Assembly: GCF_003207955.1 (NCBI RefSeq)
Contig: NZ_NOXG01000001.1
Location: 124,001-188,000, forward strand
Source: Novacetimonas pomaceti
GTDB lineage: Bacteria > Pseudomonadota > Alphaproteobacteria > Acetobacterales > Acetobacteraceae
Direction: 5' to 3'
Length of the DNA: 64,000 nucleotides
Part shown: in pieces, positions 59,736 to 64,000 of the stretch
Numbering within the stretch: the stretch's first letter is position 1
Layout of the letters: each line of letters starts with the position of its first letter
Translations under genes and position numbers: made by a program
Notes under the pieces: model-generated
The model's database searches: none
Seen by the model: only the letters and a program-made list of their open reading frames with translations
What the model was told of the DNA's origin: nothing

Positions 59736-62700
59736 TCAGTACGATCCCTTAAAGTAGGATTGAAGCGGCGCGACTTCAAGCACCCCGTCGCGCATCGCCG
59801 CGATGGCGTAGGTCGCGGCCCGCGCGCCCGCGATGGTGGTGTAATGCGGGATCCCGTGGGTCAGGGCCGAACGGCGGATGTCAAAGCTGTCGGTGACCGA
59901 CTGCGCGCCCTGCGCCGTGTTGATGACCATCTGGATTTCGCCCGAACGGATCGCGTCCACGCAGTTGGGGCGTCCCTCCAGCACCTTGTTGATCACGCGC
60001 ACCTCGACGCCCGCGTCACGCAGGCACTGCGCGGTGCCGCGGGTGGCGACCACGCTGAAGCCCATGTCCACCAGCCTGCGGCCCAGCGACTTGACCGCCG
60101 CCTTGTCGCTGTCGCGCACCGACAGGAACACCTCCCCCGACAGGGGCAGGCGGACGCCCGCGGCAAGCTGCGACTTGGCAAAGGCGCGTTCGAACGACGC
60201 GTCAAGTCCCATCACCTCGCCGGTGGAGCGCATTTCCGGCCCGAGGATCGTATCGACATCGGGGAAGCGGTTGAACGGGAACACCGCTTCCTTGACCGCG
60301 ACATGCGGGGCGACGGCCTGGTCATCGAGGCGGAATTCCGACAGGCGGGCGCCAGCCATGACGCGCGCGCCGATCTTGGCGACCGGAACGCCCGTCGCCT
60401 TGGCGACGAAGGGCACCGTGCGCGACGCGCGGGGGTTGACCTCCAGCACGAAGATGTCGTGGCCCTTGATCGCGTACTGCACGTTCATCAGCCCGACGAT
60501 GCCCAGTTCGCGGGCCATTGCCTCGGTCTGGGCCTTCAGTTCGGTGACGATGGCGGGCGACAGGGTATAGGGCGGCAGCGAACAGGCGCTGTCGCCCGAA
60601 TGGATGCCCGCTTCCTCGATATGTTCCATGACGCCGGCGACATAGACATCGGTGCCATCGGCGATGCAGTCCACGTCGGCCTCGATCGCGTCATTGAGGT
60701 AGCGGTCGATCAGCACCGGTCCCGATGCGACGTCATGTCCCGCAAGCTGCAGCGCCACGCGCATGTAACGCTGCAGGCTGGCGCGGTCATGCACGATTTC
60801 CATCGCCCGTCCGCCCAGAACATAGGACGGCCGCACCACGACGGGATATCCGATCCGGTCCGCCACGTCCTCGGCCTCCGCCAGGGAGCGGGCGATGCCG
60901 TTTTCCGGCTGGCGCAGGCCCACCTTGTGCAGCATCGCCTGGAAACGCTCGCGGTCCTCGGCGCAGTCGATGGCGTCGGCCGGGGTGCCCAGCAGCGCGA
61001 TGCCCGCCGTCTCCAGCGCATGCGACAGCTTCAGCGGCGTCTGGCCGCCATACTGCACGATGCAGCCCAGCACGGTGCCGTTTTCCTGTTCGCGGCGGAT
61101 CAGCGCGATCACGTCCTCGGCCGTCAGGGGCTCGAAATACAGCCGGTCGGACGTGTCGTAATCGGTGGAGACCGTCTCGGGGTTGCAGTTGACCATGATG
61201 GTCTCGAACCCTGCTTCGCGCAGGGCATAGGCCGCATGCACGCAGCAGTAGTCGAACTCGATCCCCTGTCCGATGCGGTTCGGGCCACCACCGAGGATGA
61301 CGATCTTCTTGCGATCTGTCGGGTCGCTTTCGCATTCGGGCGTGCCGAAGCCGCCTTCGTAGGTCGAATACATGTAAGGCGTGGGCGATGCGAACTCGCC
61401 CGCGCAGGTGTCGATGCGTTTATAGACCGGCGTGACCCCCAGCCGCGTGCGCAGCTCAAGGATCTCATTGGCCGAGGTGCCCGACAGCCGCCCGAGCTGC
61501 ACGTCGGAAAAGCCGAGGCTCTTGAGCGCGCGCATCCGGTCCGCGTCGCGCGGCAGGCCGTCGCGCACGACGCCATGTTCGGCGGCGATGATCTTTTGCA
61601 GTTCACGCAGGAACCACGGCTCGAACTTGCATGCATCGTGGATGTCCTCCACCGACAGTCCGGCGCGCAGGGCCTGTGCTGCCATCAGGATGCGTTCGGG
61701 GCGCGGCTGCGACAGGGCGGCGCGGAAGGCGTCGGGACCGCCATCGCCCGGCGCGTCCACGGGATCAAGGCCCGCCAGCCCGATTTCCATGGAACGCAGG
61801 CCCTTCTGCAGCGCCTCGGGGAAGGAGCGGCCGATGGCCATCGCCTCGCCCACGGATTTCATGCTGGTGGACAGCAGGGCCGGGGTGCCGGGGAACTTCT
61901 CGAACGTGAAGCGGGGGATCTTGACGACGACGTAATCGATCGTCGGCTCGAACGACGCGGGCGTGGTGCCGCCGGTGATGTCGTTGGCGAGTTCGTCAAG
62001 CGTGTAGCCGACCGCGAGCTTTGCCGCGATCTTGGCGATGGGAAAGCCCGTCGCCTTGGACGCCAGCGCGGAGGAGCGCGAGACGCGGGGGTTCATCTCG
62101 ATCACGACCATGCGGCCATCGGCGGGATTGATGCCGAACTGCACGTTCGATCCGCCGGTTTCCACCCCGATCTTGCGCAGGCACGCCAGCGAGGCGTCGC
62201 GCATGCGCTGGTATTCCTTGTCCGTCAGCGTCAGGGCGGGGGCCACGGTGATGGAATCGCCCGTATGCACGCCCATCGGGTCGATGTTTTCGATCGAGCA
62301 GATGATGATGCAGTTGTCGGCGGCGTCGCGCACGACCTCCATCTCGTACTCTTTCCAGCCGAGGACGGATTCCTCGATCAGGACCTCGGTCGTGGGGGAG
62401 GCATCGAGGCCGGAGGAGACGATGCGGTCGAACTCCTCGCGGTTATAGGCGATGCCGCCGCCCGACCCGCCCATGGTGAAGGACGGACGGATGACCGACG
62501 GCAGGCCCACCTGTTTCAGCGCCTCGCGCGCTTCGGTCAGGGTGTGGGCGATGACGCTGCGCGGGCTTTCGATGCCGATGGCGTCCATCGCCTCGCGGAA
62601 TTTCTGCCGGTCCTCGGCACGGTCGATCACCTCGGCGTTGGCGCCGATCAGTTCGACATCGTGCTTCTTGAGGAAACCCGACTTGTCGAGCGCCATCGCC

Positions 62701-62993
62701 GTGTTCAGCGCGGTCTGCCCGCCCATGGTCGGCAGGATGGCGTCGGGCTTTTCACGCAGGATGATGCGTTCGACGAATTCCGGGGTGATCGGCTCGATAT
62801 AGGTCGCATCCGCAAGGCCCGGGTCGGTCATGATGGTCGCTGGGTTGGAGTTGACCAGGATGACGCGGTAACCCTCTTCCTTCAGGGCCTTGCAGGCCTG
62901 CGCGCCGGAATAGTCGAATTCGCACGCCTGGCCGATCACGATCGGGCCGGCGCCGATAATCAGGATGGAGCTGATATCTGTCCGTTTGGGCAT
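59736..62993 (-). CDS. carB: Carbamoyl-phosphate synthase large chain
   Basis: CarB (1085 residues) makes carbamoyl phosphate from ammonia, bicarbonate and ATP for pyrimidines and arginine. It begins MPKRTDISSILIIGAGPIVI. The two ATP-grasp halves are visible, with GGSGGGIAYN near residue 172 in the first and ILGGGPNRIGQGIEFDYCCV near 570 linking to the second. The C-terminal MGS-like domain, starting about residue 945, binds allosteric effectors. It follows carA by 13 nt. Confidence 0.97.
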   Translation of the reverse strand: MPKRTDISSILIIGAGPIVIGQACEFDYSGAQACKALKEEGYRVILVNSNPATIMTDPGLADATYIEPITPEFVERIILREKPDAILPTMGGQTALNTAMALDKSGFLKKHDVELIGANAEVIDRAEDRQKFREAMDAIGIESPRSVIAHTLTEAREALKQVGLPSVIRPSFTMGGSGGGIAYNREEFDRIVSSGLDASPTTEVLIEESVLGWKEYEMEVVRDAADNCIIICSIENIDPMGVHTGDSITVAPALTLTDKEYQRMRDASLACLRKIGVETGGSNVQFGINPADGRMVVIEMNPRVSRSSALASKATGFPIAKIAAKLAVGYTLDELANDITGGTTPASFEPTIDYVVVKIPRFTFEKFPGTPALLSTSMKSVGEAMAIGRSFPEALQKGLRSMEIGLAGLDPVDAPGDGGPDAFRAALSQPRPERILMAAQALRAGLSVEDIHDACKFEPWFLRELQKIIAAEHGVVRDGLPRDADRMRALKSLGFSDVQLGRLSGTSANEILELRTRLGVTPVYKRIDTCAGEFASPTPYMYSTYEGGFGTPECESDPTDRKKIVILGGGPNRIGQGIEFDYCCVHAAYALREAGFETIMVNCNPETVSTDYDTSDRLYFEPLTAEDVIALIRREQENGTVLGCIVQYGGQTPLKLSHALETAGIALLGTPADAIDCAEDRERFQAMLHKVGLRQPENGIARSLAEAEDVADRIGYPVVVRPSYVLGGRAMEIVHDRASLQRYMRVALQLAGHDVASGPVLIDRYLNDAIEADVDCIADGTDVYVAGVMEHIEEAGIHSGDSACSLPPYTLSPAIVTELKAQTEAMARELGIVGLMNVQYAIKGHDIFVLEVNPRASRTVPFVAKATGVPVAKIGARVMAGARLSEFRLDDQAVAPHVAVKEAVFPFNRFPDVDTILGPEMRSTGEVMGLDASFERAFAKSQLAAGVRLPLSGEVFLSVRDSDKAAVKSLGRRLVDMGFSVVATRGTAQCLRDAGVEVRVINKVLEGRPNCVDAIRSGEIQMVINTAQGAQSVTDSFDIRRSALTHGIPHYTTIAGARAATYAIAAMRDGVLEVAPLQSYFKGSY

Positions 62994-63006
62994 GTCGATA
63001 CGGCTT

Positions 63007-64000
63007 TCAGGCGGTGTGGGAGTGGGAGTCGATCAGGGCGACGAAGCGGTCGAACAGGTAACGGCTGTCTGACGGGCCGGGGCTGGATTCGGGATGGTAC
63101 TGCACCGAAAACGCCGGATACCGGTCGGAGGCGATGCCTTCGTTCGATCCGTCGAACAGGCTGACATGCGTGGCGCGGACCCCTTCGGGCAGGGTCTTGT
63201 CATCTACGGCGAAACCGTGGTTCTGGCTGGTGATTTCCACCTTGCCCGTCGCAAGGTCCTTGACGGGCTGGTTCGCGCCGCGATGCCCGCGCTCCAGCTT
63301 GTAGGTCTTCGCCCCCAGCGTCAGGGCCAGCAGCTGGTGGCCAAGGCAGATGCCGAACACCGGCTTGCCCGCCTCCAGCACGCCACGGATGGCGGGGACG
63401 GCATAGGACGCGGTGGCCGCCGGGTCGCCCGGACCGTTGGACAGGAACACGCCCGCCGGTTCGTGCGACAGGATTTCCTCTGCCGTGGCGGTGGCGGGGA
63501 CGACGATGACGTCGCATCCGGCGGATGACAGGCAGCGCAGGATGTTGCGCTTCGCCCCGTAATCGACGGCGACGACGCGGCGGCGCTTTTCAGGAAGGGG
63601 GACGGTGCCATGGGGCCAGTGCCACACGCCCTCGTCCCAGGCATAGGATTTGGCGCAGGTGACTTCGCGGGCAAGGTCCATGCCCTCCAGCCCCGGCCAC
63701 GCACGGGCCTGCGCCTGCAGGGCGGCGATGTCGATGCTGCCGTCGGCGGGATAGGCGACGATGGCCGTCTGCGGGCCGCCATCGCGGATGCGCCGGGTGA
63801 TCGCGCGGGTGTCGATGCCGCAGATGCCCGCGATGCCCCGCGCCCTGAGCCACGCGTCGAGCGATTCCACCGAACGCCAGTTGGCCGGCGCGGTCAGGTC
63901 TTCCTTGACCACCAGGGCGCGGGCCGCGACGCGCGTGGCCTCGTCATCCTCGGGGGTGGTGCCGACATTGCCGATATGGGGAAAGGTGAAGGTGATGATC
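63007..64000 (-). CDS. carA: Carbamoyl-phosphate synthase small chain (5' end outside window)
   Basis: CarA hydrolyses glutamine and feeds ammonia to CarB. About 330 residues are in the window. The frame is open to the last base, so the true start lies beyond it, and an internal ATG at 63912 is not the start. FTFPHIGNVGTTPEDDEA near the left end is a CarA signature. The nucleophile cysteine is in FGICLGHQLLALTLGA, and the His-Glu pair is in VQYHPESSPGP. It is the upstream partner of carB. Confidence 0.96.
   Translation of the reverse strand, partial: IITFTFPHIGNVGTTPEDDEATRVAARALVVKEDLTAPANWRSVESLDAWLRARGIAGICGIDTRAITRRIRDGGPQTAIVAYPADGSIDIAALQAQARAWPGLEGMDLAREVTCAKSYAWDEGVWHWPHGTVPLPEKRRRVVAVDYGAKRNILRCLSSAGCDVIVVPATATAEEILSHEPAGVFLSNGPGDPAATASYAVPAIRGVLEAGKPVFGICLGHQLLALTLGAKTYKLERGHRGANQPVKDLATGKVEITSQNHGFAVDDKTLPEGVRATHVSLFDGSNEGIASDRYPAFSVQYHPESSPGPSDSRYLFDRFVALIDSHSHTA

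Noticed and set aside
59619..63164. 1181-residue open frame on the plus strand opposite carB
   Set aside because: It lies antisense to the whole of carB, which has clear family motifs. The composition is that of a shadow frame.

Overview
This is a GC-rich alphaproteobacterial chromosome segment, most likely from an acetic acid bacterium (Acetobacteraceae, Gluconacetobacter/Komagataeibacter type). The evidence is the alphaproteobacterial style of the ribosomal proteins and RNA polymerase alpha, an rnhB-ccrM pair, a moxR/DUF58/DUF4159 operon next to DUF1285 and cca, and a short palindromic intergenic repeat that I remember from acetic acid bacteria. The genus call is inference, because no 16S rRNA gene or search was available. 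No rRNA, tRNA, CRISPR array, prophage or insertion sequence was recognised.

Region 1 (1-18000) is the conserved translation block: the end of rpoC, then str (rpsL-rpsG-tuf, with fusA absent), S10 and spc (rpsJ to rplO), secY-adk, and alpha (rpsM-rpsK-rpoA-rplQ). It ends at a strong terminator. Two promoters, before rpsL and before rpsM, share a TTGACTT -35 region and a 12-base stretch from the end of the -10 into a GC-rich discriminator. This suggests common growth-rate or stringent control.

Region 2 (18100-32900) is transport and envelope: a three-gene SsuABC/TauABC-like importer, two small membrane proteins, and a minus-strand multidrug efflux operon (adaptor, two RND pumps, outer-membrane factor) preceded by an MdtD-like MFS pump. 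It resembles mdtABCD with its own outer-membrane channel.

Region 3 (32870-36220) is a DNA methylation locus: rnhB, the GANTC methyltransferase ccrM and a second, unrelated D12-class adenine methyltransferase, with no restriction gene. The leader holds five GANTC sites in 137 bases, which suggests CcrM feedback control. A second GANTC cluster lies upstream of rpsL.

Region 4 (36270-46040) holds a secreted ankyrin-like protein, a four-gene minus-strand operon (MoxR ATPase, DUF58, BatA/DUF4159, vWA/amidotransferase-like membrane protein) and, divergently, DUF1285 and cca.

Region 5 (46100-64000) holds an MsbA-like ABC exporter, an emrAB pair behind a perfect 27-base palindrome, two Nudix hydrolases that overlap tail to tail, the gpmI-envC-ctpA-rppH envelope/metabolism run, msrB-upp, and greA-ilvA and carA-carB (carA runs off the window).

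Most of the window is ordinary housekeeping. The strongest leads for something new are the methyltransferase pair with its GANTC-dense leader, the MoxR/vWA operon of unknown function, the orphan palindromic operator and the shared ribosomal promoter module.
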